From: Xanthostigma xanthostigma
Lineage: Eukaryota > Arthropoda > Insecta > Raphidioptera > Raphidiidae
NCBI GenBank assembly: GCA_963575645.1
Contig: OY754468.1
Span: forward strand, 24,142,465-24,206,464
Length of the DNA stretch: 64,000 nt
Direction of reading: 5' to 3'
Shown: positions 23,805-35,076 of the stretch, piece by piece
How the letters are laid out: every line of letters begins with the position of its first letter
Position numbering within the stretch: the first letter of the stretch is position 1
Notes under the pieces: generated by a model
What the model was told of the DNA's origin: nothing
Seen by the model: the letters and a program-made list of their open reading frames with translations, nothing else
The model's database searches: none
Made by a program: the position numbers and the translations under genes

Positions 23805-25894
23805 CATATATTTTTGTTCAGATACTTCGGCAGCAACAACAGTAGCGGAGTGGGAGAAATCTTCGCGGGCACGCACAAAACAATTCACCAAAGCTTCATC
23901 GTAATTGGATGAATGATAGAGGAACGCGTAGGTCTCAGACAGCAGACTAACGACTTCATTTTTGTATATTAGATATAATCATAATTCATTTGCAGAACTC
24001 AAGAAGTGAATCACTTGAAAGTATGAAATTAATTACGGTTATAGGTTGCCCACGCCTTTCTGATGTTCTGTAAGTCAGTCGGTAAGTGCCCAAAATCGAG
24101 ATTTTTGGACAGTCGTATTCTGGAAACTATTCCACATAGACGTATGAAATTCGGAATACAATTTCTTTATGGTAACCTTAGGCCCCCTGAAAACAAATAA
24201 GTTATGTAATGTAACTAGTCCTGGAAATAAAGGGAACGAAAAGGGTTCGCAATGGTTCGTGTACATTTACACGAACCATTGCAGATTGCTTTGCGAGATC
24301 TTGGCCGGCGCACTCCGTGCGCTATGATTTGATTTCGATATCGAGTCGTGATTGTTGACGTTAATAATTCAAAGGACAGCTATAAATTATAGATCAAGTA
24401 TAACGCAAAGTCGTGAGTAAGTATGATGAGCTCAATTAGAATGCATTATTTTTATTACCGTATTTCTATCAATACAGGCTGTGCCAAAAGTCATGTCACA
24501 TTTAACGCTGTTGGATCACTTTCCTAAAGTTTCTCAGGGGTTCCGCGGTGAGAGACGAGGTACCAAAAACGTAAATTTTGGGCGTAAACTTTTATTGCGA
24601 TGTCTCTCTCCAACATCGCCTCGTCTCATTTCGCAACACAAATGGACTTATGATATAGGGTAAAGCCGTGAAATATGATTTTATTTAGTACTTAGATAGG
24701 CAATCGAAAACGATCATATTATTGAAGTAAAAATCTCTGTGCATTAGTACCTACGTATTATGGAACGCTCTGAGAATACTATTGAGAAGGATTACAGGCG
24801 GGGATATAAAAAACGACTCAGGTTATGGGTTCCTCGGAAAGCGAGGGAAGGTTTTCTCAGAAAAAAATAGCAAACATGAAAAAATCTTCTTTATAATAAA
24901 AAAAATAATTATTTGAAAATGTAATAGTTCAAAACTTTGCTTCTGTTTCTAAAATAATATAGAAATTGAAATCCAGAACGAGGCGGTTTATCTAAATACA
25001 GCTTAGGAAATTGACGGAGACGTAATTATTGTTGAACAAACGAATGAAAATGTTACAAATTATGACGTGATAGATACTGATAAGGTAATATTTCTTTTTA
25101 ATAAGTGAGTTGCCTACTAGCAAAGGCGCATGCCCGGGATCTAGTATCAAAGAGGATCTCAAAAGACCCTTCCATTTCTTTTTGCAATGTAAATTTCTTT
25201 GGGACCCTAATGAGTGCAATGCGAATACTGCCACAACTGTTATTTAGTAGTATCGTGAAAGCATAACGCCCAAATAAAACTAACAGACCGTACAGATGAA
25301 CAATATCTTTTTGAGCTTCAAACCGAAAAATATTGTAAAATTTTGAAAATTAAATTTTAACCTAAATTAGTACCGTTGCCCACTCGCAGAGTTAAAATGG
25401 TAAAATACTAAAAGCAGACTATTTTTTTATTTGCAAATTGCAGCTATTACAATATTTTTTATGTATGTACCTATTGGTTCGACAGTCAGAGCATCCCGTC
25501 ACACGTATAACCTGAGTAATTGCGTTAGTGTGTGTGTGTACGACACACAATCACAATATATATGTATGTTGTATACGCATGATAAGTATTTGTATTATAT
25601 AAGATTTGAAAGAAACAAATTGTATGGAATGCATACAAATAGCTGCACTGTGTCAATAATCATCGGTTGAAATGCAAAACGTACATCAAATTCTTATTAT
25701 TCACACTTAGCAAATTTTCAGAAGGAAAAATATGTATTATTTTTTTTTTTTTGCTTAAAAATGTTCGCAATATTATGTGAAATATGCCTACAAAATTTCA
25801 ATACGATAATAGTTAAGATATAAATAATTAGAATATACAATTCATACAACATAAAACAAAAGAAGTTTCGCCGGTTGTAAAGGGATGATATTCT
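23805..25894. other. Non-coding stretch with one perfect hairpin
   Basis: The only structure seen is a perfect 15-bp inverted repeat at 24249-24263 and 24268-24282 (GCAATGGTTCGTGTA, 4-nt loop). The small frames at 24075-24266, 24481-24663, 24992-25234 and 25431-25670 have no supporting features. Confidence 0.5.
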
Positions 25895-26284
25895 TCAATA
25901 AATAAAATTATTGACCAATTTTTCAGACAAATATATTAACAAAAAATATAAAAATTAATACATTAACGTTTCGGTCCAGATTTGGATCTTCTTCAGGACT
26001 GATCTAAAAAATATAAAAATTAATTAATAATCAGTTTCTAATTGTTTTTTGAATAAAATTCGCTTTAAGTTTTTAATTATCAAATATTGAAAAAATAATA
26101 ACCAACATTTTTTACAAATTTTTTTCAAAAACCAATTAGAAACAAATTATTAATTAATTCTTATAATTTATTTTAGATCAGTTCTGAAGAAGATCCAAAT
26201 CCGGACCGAAAAGTTAATGTATTAATTTTTATATTTTTTGTTAATATATTTGTCTGAAAAATTGGTCTATAATTTTATTTATTG
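25895..26284. mobile_element. Penelope-like element arms in head-to-head foldback, no ORF
   Basis: Two arms related to the Penelope element at 26475 are joined head to head. Each begins CAATAAATAAAATTAT at its outer end and carries the conserved CTGAAGAAGATCC block and the CGAAA block. They are diverged from each other and from the 26.5-kb element, so this is an older, different insertion. No target duplication was recognised. Confidence 0.75.
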
Positions 26285-26474
26285 ATTAATTCAATTATAT
26301 TACTTAATTTTTATATTTATCTACTCTTATAGTTATTAAAAAAAGATATGATGATCTTTTGCAAACATTTTTTTTGAACCCTCTCTCATGAGTTGAAAGT
26401 GTAATCAAAATATTTTTTTCTGCCTTATAGTTTAATTGAGTGGGGTGTATTTCTTAAAATGCAATAGAAATGTT

Positions 26475-28110
26475 CAATAAATAAAATTATCGACCAATTT
26501 TTCAGACAATATATTAACAAACAATATAAAATTAATACATTAACGTTTCGATCCGGATTTGGATCTTCTTCAGAACGGATCTAAAAATATAAAAAAATAA
26601 TTAATAATTAGTTTCTATTTACTCTGAATGCAATTCGTGATAGATATTTTTAAAATTAATATAAATATTGAAAAAATAATAACAAACAATGTTTTATTAT
26701 GTAGTCATGGAAATAATTTGAGCACCTATAAAGAAAGAAAAATTATTAAAAACAAATTATTTCAAAATAATATTATATATATTACTTAAATTTTCAGTAT
26801 CTAATTGAGCATTGAGAGAATTTTTATTTGATTTTATATGTAACATTTCCGAAATATTTCTTTTAAAAAAATTAGTTTCATTATCTAAAATTTTTATATC
26901 ATCCCAATTAATTTTGTGGTCAAGTTCTAATTTGTGTTTAGTTATTACATTATGTTTGTCAGGGATTAATTTGTGATTATTTTGATGCTCTTTTATTCTT
27001 GTTTTAAGAGCTCTTTTAGTTTGACCAATATAATTCTTAGCACAATTTTCACAATTAATTTTATATACAACATTATGCTTTTGAAATTGATTAATTTTAT
27101 CTTTTCCCTTTTTAATAATTTTATCAAGTTTATTATTAACATTAAAAACAGTTTTTATATTTAAATTTTTAAGAAATGAACTAAATTTTATTGAAATATT
27201 TTCGAAAAAAGGAATTACTATAAAAGGACAATCAACATTATTAACATTGTTTTGTGAATTATGACTTTTTGTTAATTTATTAATTCTAATTTTGATAAAT
27301 TTATTTATAAATTTGAGAGGATAAGAATTGGCAAGTAGGATTTGACGAACTAAATTAAAATTATTTAAGTGAAATTTTGGTTTAGATAATAAAATAGATT
27401 TATCAATAAGATTATAAACCATAGCTATCTTTTGATTTATTGGATGATTAGAATAAAAATTTAAAACTCTACCAGAACTAGTTGGTTTATTAAACCAGTT
27501 AAATTCAACAATACCGTTATTATTAATAATTAGTGTATCTAGAAAACTAATTTGATTATTATTTTCTATTTCATGAGTGAATTTAATTTTAGGGTGAAAA
27601 TTATTAAATATACAAATCATATAGTTTATTTTATCTTTAGGAATAATACAAAAAATATCGTCAACATATCTGTGATAGGTAATAGGTAGAAAATTAAGAT
27701 TACCAAAACATTGTTTTTCTAAATCTCTCATAACAAATTCAGCAAAAATTGGATACTGAAAATTTAAGTAATATATATAATATTATTTTGAAATAATTTG
27801 TTTTTAATAATTTTTCTTTCTTTATAGGTGCTCAAATTATTTCCATGACTAGATAATAAAACATTGTTTGTTATTATTTTTTCAATATTTATATTAATTT
27901 TAAAAATATCTATCACGAATTGCATTCAGAGTAAATAGAAACTAATTATTAATTATTTTTTTATATTTTTAGATCCGTTCTGAAGAAGATCCAAATCCGG
28001 ATCGAAACGTTAATGTATTAATTTTATATTGTTTGTTAATATATTGTCTGAAAAATTGGTCGATAATTTTATTTATTGAAGAGTTCTAATCAGACGTTAA
28101 TCAAAGATTT
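26475..28110 (-). mobile_element. Penelope-like retroelement, inverted 327-bp arms, 14-bp target duplication
   Basis: The element is flanked by a perfect 14-bp repeat GCAATAGAAATGTT (26461-26474 and 28111-28124). The arms 26475-26801 and 27752-28078 are exact inverted copies except for one mismatch, and a 32-bp tail (28079-28110, ending AATCAAAGATTT) follows the right arm. The minus-strand coding region starts near the right arm and runs into the left arm. Penelope-like elements are known for complex direct or inverted terminal repeats (pLTRs) and frequent 5' truncation, and the N-terminal half of the reverse transcriptase is absent. The near-identical arms and exact duplication point to a recent insertion. 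Confidence 0.9.
26757..27731 (-). CDS. Penelope-type reverse transcriptase C-terminal part plus GIY-YIG endonuclease
   Basis: 324 residues, uninterrupted. Residues 22-25 are YVDD, the catalytic motif C of the reverse transcriptase, preceded by a short segment like that of other Penelope RTs (the frame is open a few codons further upstream, reading PIFAEFV before MRDLE). Residues 223-250 carry the GIY-YIG signature (VYKINCENC, NYIGQT, then R and EH), with a later E near 295 as the likely metal ligand. This order, RT then GIY-YIG, defines canonical endonuclease-bearing Penelope-like elements. The enzyme would nick target DNA and prime reverse transcription. The fingers and early palm of the RT are missing, so this copy cannot be autonomous. 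The first codons begin just left of the right inverted arm, and a TTTTCAG at the arm junction could act as a splice acceptor. Confidence 0.9.
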   Translation of the reverse strand: MRDLEKQCFGNLNFLPITYHRYVDDIFCIIPKDKINYMICIFNNFHPKIKFTHEIENNNQISFLDTLIINNNGIVEFNWFNKPTSSGRVLNFYSNHPINQKIAMVYNLIDKSILLSKPKFHLNNFNLVRQILLANSYPLKFINKFIKIRINKLTKSHNSQNNVNNVDCPFIVIPFFENISIKFSSFLKNLNIKTVFNVNNKLDKIIKKGKDKINQFQKHNVVYKINCENCAKNYIGQTKRALKTRIKEHQNNHKLIPDKHNVITKHKLELDHKINWDDIKILDNETNFFKRNISEMLHIKSNKNSLNAQLDTENLSNIYNIILK

Positions 28111-28124
28111 GCAATAGAAATGTT

Positions 28125-29040
28125 ATAAGAAACGAAGAATTTGCTTTAAATTTTTTTATCCAAAAGCCCCACCTCCAATTTCTAAACTATCAATACAAAA
28201 AATTATAGAAAAATTCTTTAGTTACCTACTACTTTCAATCAAAATTACACGATATGAAAACAAAACGGTCCTGAGGTAGGATTTTTTAACACAAGCAAAT
28301 CTTTATGTTAAAATGTATCAAATTTTGACAGATATCAACAAGAGCAGTTTGCAACTATTCGTGAGAATATTTTTATAAATATGTTATCGTCGTACGAATA
28401 CAACGAAACCTAGCATGTGCGTTCCCAACACGTGATTGACTTTTTTTTAAATATAAAATCTGAATACAGAAATTTAAACATATTAAGTATTCGATGTTTG
28501 ACACCACTTTCCTCTACTATTTACAAAAGCGTTTGTCGTAATATTGCATTCGAAGGCGGAGTTAAATAGCAGTTTGAAATTATTGTCACCAGTTGCCGCT
28601 ACACCACGATGCAAAAAAACGCCATTGCAAGGGTACCGCTTGCAATAGATTACACCATTTTTTTTGGAAATATTCGAAAATTTTTTGAACTTTTTCGAAA
28701 AAGGAAGGTTCACTTTAGGTTTCTGACGGAACAGTTTTATCAAATAAGTATTAATAAAGCTGTAGTGTGACTTTGAAAATTAGCATTTTTCGCGCAATTA
28801 TTTGTCAATTTTTTTCTAGAAAATCATTCATTAATTAAAAAAGTACTCCGCTAGGAACCGAGATTGGTCTTTTATCTTCCTTATAAAAAAATAATTTTTG
28901 CAAAATGTTGACTAATAAGTCAATAATCAATTGGGAGCCAAAGCCCTATTTTATGTGTAATCTCAGAGCGTTCCGACAGCCTTAAGTTAAATGTAAGAAA
29001 TCACTTTGTTGTAGACATATTCGTGTCCACAATTGTATTA
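28125..29040. other. Non-coding stretch
   Basis: No supported gene. The minus-strand frame at 28483-28743 has no recognisable domain. Confidence 0.5.
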
Positions 29041-29117
29041 ATCTTGAAAATCGCAAGGAATTTTACAAAATTCAGTGTCTTTTTTTATTTTATCCAATTT
29101 CCTGCGATTTTCAAGAT
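29041..29117. repeat. 77-bp inverted repeat
   Basis: The outer arms ATCTTGAAAATCGCAAGGAA and the reverse complement at the right end (29096-29117) pair with one or two mismatches around a ~35-bp T-rich loop. A minor structure that could be a small MITE. Confidence 0.5.
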
Positions 29118-30160
29118 CAGTAAGAAATCGTCTGTTATATTTTTATATATTATCTACCTGTCTAACGCGTGGTCTGAACAATTTTTCTGATGTTTTCAAA
29201 TTCTATTGTGATGGTTTCCTTTAGATCAGTGATGTCGCATTCGGCCCTAAAACCATCTCAATACGGCCCGCTACCAGAATCTATTCGTAAATTAATAACT
29301 TCCTCAAATATGATACCTGACATCAATGTCTTATCAAAAACAAGAGACCTTATGTGTCTGAATCCTCAAACTCAAGATAATTTACCCTTTTATAAATTTA
29401 TATAGAAAAATAGCTGTATAAATGCAATGTTGTCTAATGCATGGCGCGACGCGGTCGGTCGTCTTTGTTTGCCGTACATGGAAATTAGAAAATAACGTAT
29501 GTCTTGTCTTAACATGAAAACGGCTGCATTTCTAATGTTTAATTCAATTTTTTGACATTAGTATTTTGTGAAATGCAACGCCTTCTAAGTTAAGTATTGG
29601 AATAACTAATTATTATTAGAACATAATACTTTGACAGTTGCAAACGTCACTTTTGACATTTCTTATCATTCCGACACCAAGGATAAGCGGATTGAAACCA
29701 AATTTTGGGAGGATGTTTGATATGCAAATATGAAGTGGCCTATTGTTTTTGCGGGGAACATCGGCGCATGCGTAAAAGAATATATCTCTTATAATGATGT
29801 TTTATATAATAATAATATAGTTTTTAAAACGGTTTTTACTCTATCTATTTTTACTAGAAATTTTTGTAAATTTTTTGGGGAAAATCGGCGCATGCGCAAA
29901 AGAGATACATGCCATAGTTGTTTTTTATATAATAATAGTGTACTTTTTATAGTGTTTTATTATTCTACTTAATAAAATTTACCTTTTGAAGCGAAAGATG
30001 CAATATCATAGATTCGAATTATTATAATTATTATATAAATTTAGGTTATGTATTACGGAATACGTTATCACGTAAAACTATCGTCCGTAAACCGACTTTA
30101 CAGACAACCAATTTTTTACAAGGTCCCAATTTCCCAGATTTTAATTTGAGAACTGATCAA
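29118..30160. repeat. Non-coding stretch with copy 1 of the 'GGCGCATGCGC' repeat family
   Basis: About 29680-29960 matches repeats at 32460 and 33755: each has GGATTGAAACC(A)AAATTTTGG, TATGCAAATATGAAG and ATCGGCGCATGCG in order. The GGCGCATGCGNAAAAGA part occurs twice here (29750 and 29887), a local duplication. No coding. Flanks show nothing else. Confidence 0.6.
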
Positions 30161-30163
30161 ATA

Positions 30164-30426
30164 CGCCAGTAAAATGACGAACTCAGTTTCGACTAATTCG
30201 AAAGTTAGAAGAACTTTTTCATGGTTACAATATTGAATTTTGACAAGACACAAGCAAAAAACTGATGAAACACAGTCTTTTAACTCTTTTTTAACAAGTT
30301 TCAGTCATCGTACGGAGGTGCAATTTTGACAGATTGTGTATCATACTTATAAATGTTCCCTCGAATTTGCACCCTTTGTGATTTTGTTGAACTGTTTAGG
30401 ATCAAATCATCTTCATTTTACTGGCC
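30164..30426 (-). mobile_element. Mariner-like MITE, copy 2 (opposite orientation to 7908-8176)
   Basis: The ends CGCCAGTAAAATGA and, on the minus strand, GGCCAGTAAAATGA are inverted and TA-flanked (30162-30163 and 30427-30428). The interior matches the 7.9-kb copy reversed, with shared blocks such as CAATTTTGACAGATTGTGTA and GGTTACAAT. Confidence 0.75.
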
Positions 30427-30428
30427 TA

Positions 30429-31552
30429 AAAAGTATAATTTGTTTCATTACAACGTAGCTGTCTGAAAATTGTAATTCGCTAATCAAAGTGAATTTGTGT
30501 GGTGGAAAAAGATCAGAAACATTTATTATTATTAAATAACATTAATAATAATAATAAATAAAATTTAATATGTTGTAGCCTGTAGGTACAGTTAATATAC
30601 AGTCTTTGGTGATGGATCTAGTTCCACATTTGGGAAAATCATTGTTATTTTTAGTTATTGTTTAGAAACAGTTTTGTTATTGTATTGTTATTTTATATTA
30701 AATTTATATTTTGTAGAACAATAAATATTATTCTTACTCTATTATATTTGAAATTAATTTACCCAGCTTGACATAGCCAGTGCTAGGGTGGATTTTTAGA
30801 TATGTATTGATGCTGGGTTGCAGAATTCATTGTCAAAAATTCTGATTTGACAATCACAACAGACGCAAACCGTAGAGCGACTGTATTCACAGCAAAAACA
30901 AATGATTAAGGAGGTTGAGCCGTTTTACGAAGATAATGAAAAAAATCTGAAATAAAGTTTTTTTAATAGATTCTTTTATGACAAAATTTTCTGTAAAAAA
31001 CTCAAAATCATTAGGAGATTTATAAAATTAAAAATTAAAAAAAACTTTTACATGTAGTCTTATGGAAAATATGTCAACCTAGCATGCAAACTGTTCATTT
31101 TATTTTTTTGAAAATAACCAAATAATGCCAGCAGTTTCGAAAACTAACTATGTAAAGCATCGATGTCTTAAGCATATTTTAATATTTTTTCCAATTTAAT
31201 TAGGAGACTTTTAATCAATAAAAAAAATTATTAAACCTTAGCACTTTTCGATTATGGACTTTTATTCTTGACAATTTTAACAATTTTAACTGAATTTTCA
31301 ACTTTTTAATGATTTAATTTTAATTTTTATTACTTCTAATTTATTTTTTTAATTATTTACTGCAAAAAATATGTAAAATACAGATATTTACATAAATTTA
31401 TTTTTTTTTAACCTAACTTTGTACATAAAATTCAAAAGTTAGTCCATTAAGTAAAATACTGAAATAATTATAATTAAAAAAAAAATTATTTATGCCTTTA
31501 TAACAATAATTTATTGGTATCATCGACTTATAACCTTTTGTAAAAATTTATT
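30429..31552. other. AT-rich non-coding stretch
   Basis: No gene or clear repeat boundary seen. Confidence 0.5.
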
Positions 31553-32400
31553 ATGGAAAAGTTCCCGTTTAAAATTCGACTTATTTTTGATTGGGACTGT
31601 AACGGATCAACCTCCTTAATACCGTTCATACACAGTTTAAAAAAAATATTTAATCGATCAATTATTTTTTTAATGGCAGTTGGTAGCCTAAAATTATTTG
31701 AAGTTAATGGAATTAAAGGCATTATGAAAAGTGTTCTTAACCAATTTAACAGAGATGACAAAAAAAATGACAGAAACATTGATAAATATAATTTTATACT
31801 TAGGTTTTCCATTTATATCCTCCCATAACCCGCTACTATTCGATACCTTGCTCACCAAACAATTTCATTTTAGAAAAGAATGGCACCAAAATATATTCTT
31901 TAATGACCATGTATCTATTTATTTAACATAATATATCATTTGATCAACACACCTCTCAGTGAAGATTTCAATGTCGAACGTATGAAAGTGATGTAAGATT
32001 TATTATGATAATAATAAATCCATACATCAGTTGGCCACGATCATAATATTTCTGTACATATTTGCACAAATGGAGGAGCACCCACTAAGTATTTATTAAG
32101 CGCAGCTGGTGCACTTAATCAACAACTGGTAATTCTAGGAGTACCTCAAGGAAGAGATTTCGATTGATGTTTCCGTTCGTGAGAGATGTAGATTATATAC
32201 GCTCAACAACTGAGGTCATTTGCGTGTGTAATACGACGAGTGAGGAAATTTATTACCGTTTAGAAGTCACAATCTTATGACAGCTATTAGAACGACGAAT
32301 GAATGAACAGTTTACGAAGTCTCACCTTAAAGTTATCCGATCATTAGAACAATGTCAAGATAAAAATATGAAAAATATCACATACATTCAACTATATTGC
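31553..32400 (+). pseudogene. Decayed coding region of unknown family
   Basis: Successive plus-strand segments read like protein but sit in different frames. 31553-31828 gives 91 residues. A second segment ending at 31931 includes FRKEWHQNIFFNDHVSIYLT. 32018-32167 gives 49 residues including NGGAPTKYLLSAAGALNQQL and VILGVPQGRDFD, then stop. From 32167 another frame gives MFPFVRDVDYIRSTTEVICV, a stop at 32278, and continues open to about 32400 (QLLERRMNEQFTKSHLKVIR). The stops and frame changes suggest an old gene or transposon remnant. I do not recognise the family, and the first 91-residue part is AT-rich and could be chance. The opposite-strand frame at 31528-31812 is taken to be a shadow. 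Confidence 0.35.
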
Positions 32401-32459
32401 ACATACCGCTAACCTAGTATGTGCTTTTTTATCACTTTATCACTTTATCAAAATTTTGT

Positions 32460-32950
32460 TTGTCCATCGGATTGAAACATAATTTTGGGAGGATGTTTAA
32501 TATGCAAATATGAAGAGCTCTATTGTTTCTGGAGAAAATCGGCGCATGCGCAAAAGAGATATTTGCTATAACGGTGTTTTTTTATATAATGAATACTTTT
32601 CATTACGGCTTATTATTCTATTTTTTCAAGAAAGTTTCGTAATTTTTTTTCTAAGCTTTATAGTTTTGGAAATGTTTTGAAATTAAAAAAATCGGCTCTT
32701 CTTTTGTGTTGTAGATCTGTCAGAAGTAAACTAGTTAAGCATGCTTTGATTAATTTTTACATGACGTGGAACATATTATGTAGATAACCATGGCAACGAA
32801 TAGCAAATATCATATTGAATACTAGCCATTACCCGCGACACCTCACACAATATCAGAAAATTGATTTTCTTTATTATACTATATCAAATGTCAATATTTT
32901 TGAAGTTGGAATGGTTCCGTCTCCCAGTTGGCTGGATTTTTTTATTGCAA
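32460..32950. repeat. 'GGCGCATGCGC' repeat family, copy 2
   Basis: Contains the shared blocks (TTTTGGGAGGATGTTT, TATGCAAATATGAAGAGC, AATCGGCGCATGCGCAAAAG) and a right portion, CATGGCAACGAATAGCAAAT, ACTAGCCATTACCCGCG, then AAGTTGGAATGGTTCCGTC. All of these recur in the same order at 33755-35140. Class unknown: ACTAGCCATTACCCGCG resembles the start of common arthropod SINE/LINE-tail repeats. The overlapping reading frames at 32815-33100 are non-coding by-products. Confidence 0.65.
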
Positions 32951-33470
32951 CAAAATATGCATATACCTATACTACTAATACCGTTCCGTTTTTACCATTT
33001 ACTCATTTCCTTTTTCTGTATCAATATCTGCCGGCGCGGACGTCTCATCTCTTACTTGACGAGCTCTAATGTTTCTATATTTTTTTCTCTCGCTACTTAG
33101 TACTTACTCATGTGCAGTTGTGCACTTAACTGAAGGTGATTCGAACAGAAGATTTGATCGTCAGTCGATTGTTACGAAACGTTTATGATAACATTAATAA
33201 CATCAGTTATTAACCCAAATTATGTTCGATGTATTCTGTTAATTATTATTTTGAAATTTGCATAAGAATTTGGCCTTTTCATTCTTAAGAGACTTTTGAT
33301 GATTTACAACAAATTTTAGGTAAATATATATATATATTTTTTTTAACTTTTTTATACCATCGCATTTACTTATAGTTTGCCGCTTTAGAAACATCTTGAT
33401 TTATTTTTTTTTCAAAAGCCGCATACGCGTTTCATAAGAATCTTTTTACTCACTTTTGTTCTTGAACTCT
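32951..33470. other. Non-coding stretch
   Basis: No gene or repeat recognised. Confidence 0.45.
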
Positions 33471-33550
33471 TAGGCCTAGCACACATGAAGAGCGTTCAAC
33501 GCGCGTTGGCCCAACGCGCGTTGAACGCCTCTCATATAAACTAGGCCTTA
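33471..33550. repeat. GC-rich palindromic micro-element (second copy of 21041-21108)
   Basis: It is bounded by TAGGCCTAG and CTAGGCCTTA and is inverted relative to the 21-kb copy. The arms AGAGCGTTCAACGCGCGTT and its complement enclose a short GGCC loop, giving a near-perfect hairpin of about 80 nt. Two dispersed copies in an AT-rich genome argue for a mobile miniature element. Confidence 0.65.
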
Positions 33551-34198
33551 TCGCATGCTCTACAACGTAGAACGACACAAAAATTCAGCTATCTTCACGG
33601 AGTTTTCTTAAGTAAGGTCTAATCTTAAGTCGCTATCGTTTTAAAATGGTAGCCGTTTTACTCTATATCTTTCCGTTTTGTGGTCCCCCGAATCCAAAAA
33701 AACATATTTTTGGAAAAACTCTGTGCGTCTGTGAACACGATATAGGTCAAACGGATAAGAGGATTGAAACCAAATTTTGGGAGGGTGTTTGGTATGCAAA
33801 TATGAAGAGCCCTATTGTTTTTAGGGTAAATCGGCGCATGCGCAGAAGATATATATGCTATAACGGTGTTTTTTATATAGTAACGGTATACTTTTCATAA
33901 CAGCTTATCATCTATTTATTTTTTCAAGAAAGTTTCGTTAAAAAAACTTTTTTCTAAACTTTATAGTTTCGTAAATATTTTGAAAATAAAAAAATCAGCC
34001 GCTCTTTTGTTTTATGGATCTGTCAGAAATAAACTAGTTCGGCATACTTAGATTAATTTTTGACTTGGAACATATTATGTAGGTACACATGGCAACGAAT
34101 AGCAAATATTATATTGAATACTAGCCATTACCCGCGTTACCTCACACGATGTCAGAAATTTTATTTTCTGTATTGATAATGATAATGATATGATATTG

Positions 34199-35060
34199 AT
34201 ATATATTTAGTCAATTATTACAAATAGTTTGACACGTCAAATGTACAAGTAAAAGTTATTCTAAAAACTCACTAACCTTATAGAAACAGCTTTTAATTAA
34301 AAAATTTTTAAGACAACGTCTGAACCTGTCATAGTTGCTAATATTTTTTATATCAGCAGGCAGTTTGTTATATAGTTTGCTGCTGGAACATAATGGGCCT
34401 TTATTATATAATGACAATTGTCTATATATAAAGAATGTATTTGTCGGGTGTTGTGGTGATGTTTATCTTTGACTTTTTGAAAGTCAGCTATGTTCTTTTT
34501 CACAAATTTACAGGCTTCGTAGATATAAATTGAGCTGAAAGTTAACAATTTATAGTTAACAAACAGTGGACGACAAGACTCGCGGCGACCAATATTAAAA
34601 ATGAGACGAATAATGCGCTTCTGCCACACGAAAAGCCTGTTACAGTGAGTGCTAGCACCCCAGACCACAACGTTGTAGCTAAGGCTAGAATAGGCAAATG
34701 CGTAATAAACATTTAGTAGTGCTTGATTGTCGCATGTTTCTTTTAAAGATCGAATAGCGAAAAAACAGAAAGTGAGCTTTTTACACACATAATCAACGTG
34801 ATTGCCCATATTTAATTTCTCATCAATGACAATTCCCAGAAATTTAGTTGAGTTAGACAGTTTAAAGTTTGGTATGGTGAAGTCAGGTCTGGTATTGAAT
34901 ACGATAATTGTTGTCTTGTCATCATTCATGATGAGCCGATTGGACGTGCACCACTTGCGAAAGCTTTCGACTGCATCTAATATCTTATTAGATAGCTCAA
35001 TACTGTCATTAGCTGTGATTCCGACAGAAGTATCATCTGCAAACATTGAAAGATGGTCAA
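34199..35060 (-). mobile_element. 5'-truncated non-LTR retrotransposon (Jockey/CR1-like) insertion
   Basis: It lies inside copy 3 of the surrounding repeat. ATGATATTG occurs at both edges (34190-34198 and 35061-35069) and is a likely 9-bp target duplication. The 3' side on the minus strand ends near an ATTATC-type simple repeat, which might instead be the element's tail, so the left boundary is uncertain by about 30 bp. Confidence 0.65.
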
Positions 35061-35076
35061 ATGATATTGTAATCAA
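34348..35076 (-). pseudogene. LINE reverse transcriptase C-terminal fragment
   Basis: 242 residues are open, but the first few come from the flanking repeat. FADD (residues 12-15) is the RT active-site motif C. It is followed by the thumb region typical of Jockey/CR1-clade elements: FLGIVIDEKLN near residue 83, then AYSSLSYNVVVWG, then WQKRIIRLIF. The stop comes shortly after the thumb, as in elements without an RNase H domain. Everything upstream of motif C (endonuclease, RT motifs 0-B) is missing through 5' truncation, so the fragment is inactive. The uninterrupted frame suggests a fairly recent insertion. Confidence 0.85.

Noticed and set aside
26973..27164. Plus-strand frame of 63 codons
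   Set aside because: Antisense shadow of the Penelope RT/GIY-YIG frame.
31528..31812. 94-codon minus-strand frame
   Set aside because: It is the reverse of the plus-strand open region at 31553-31828, with low-complexity L/F/S content and no motif. Treated as a shadow.
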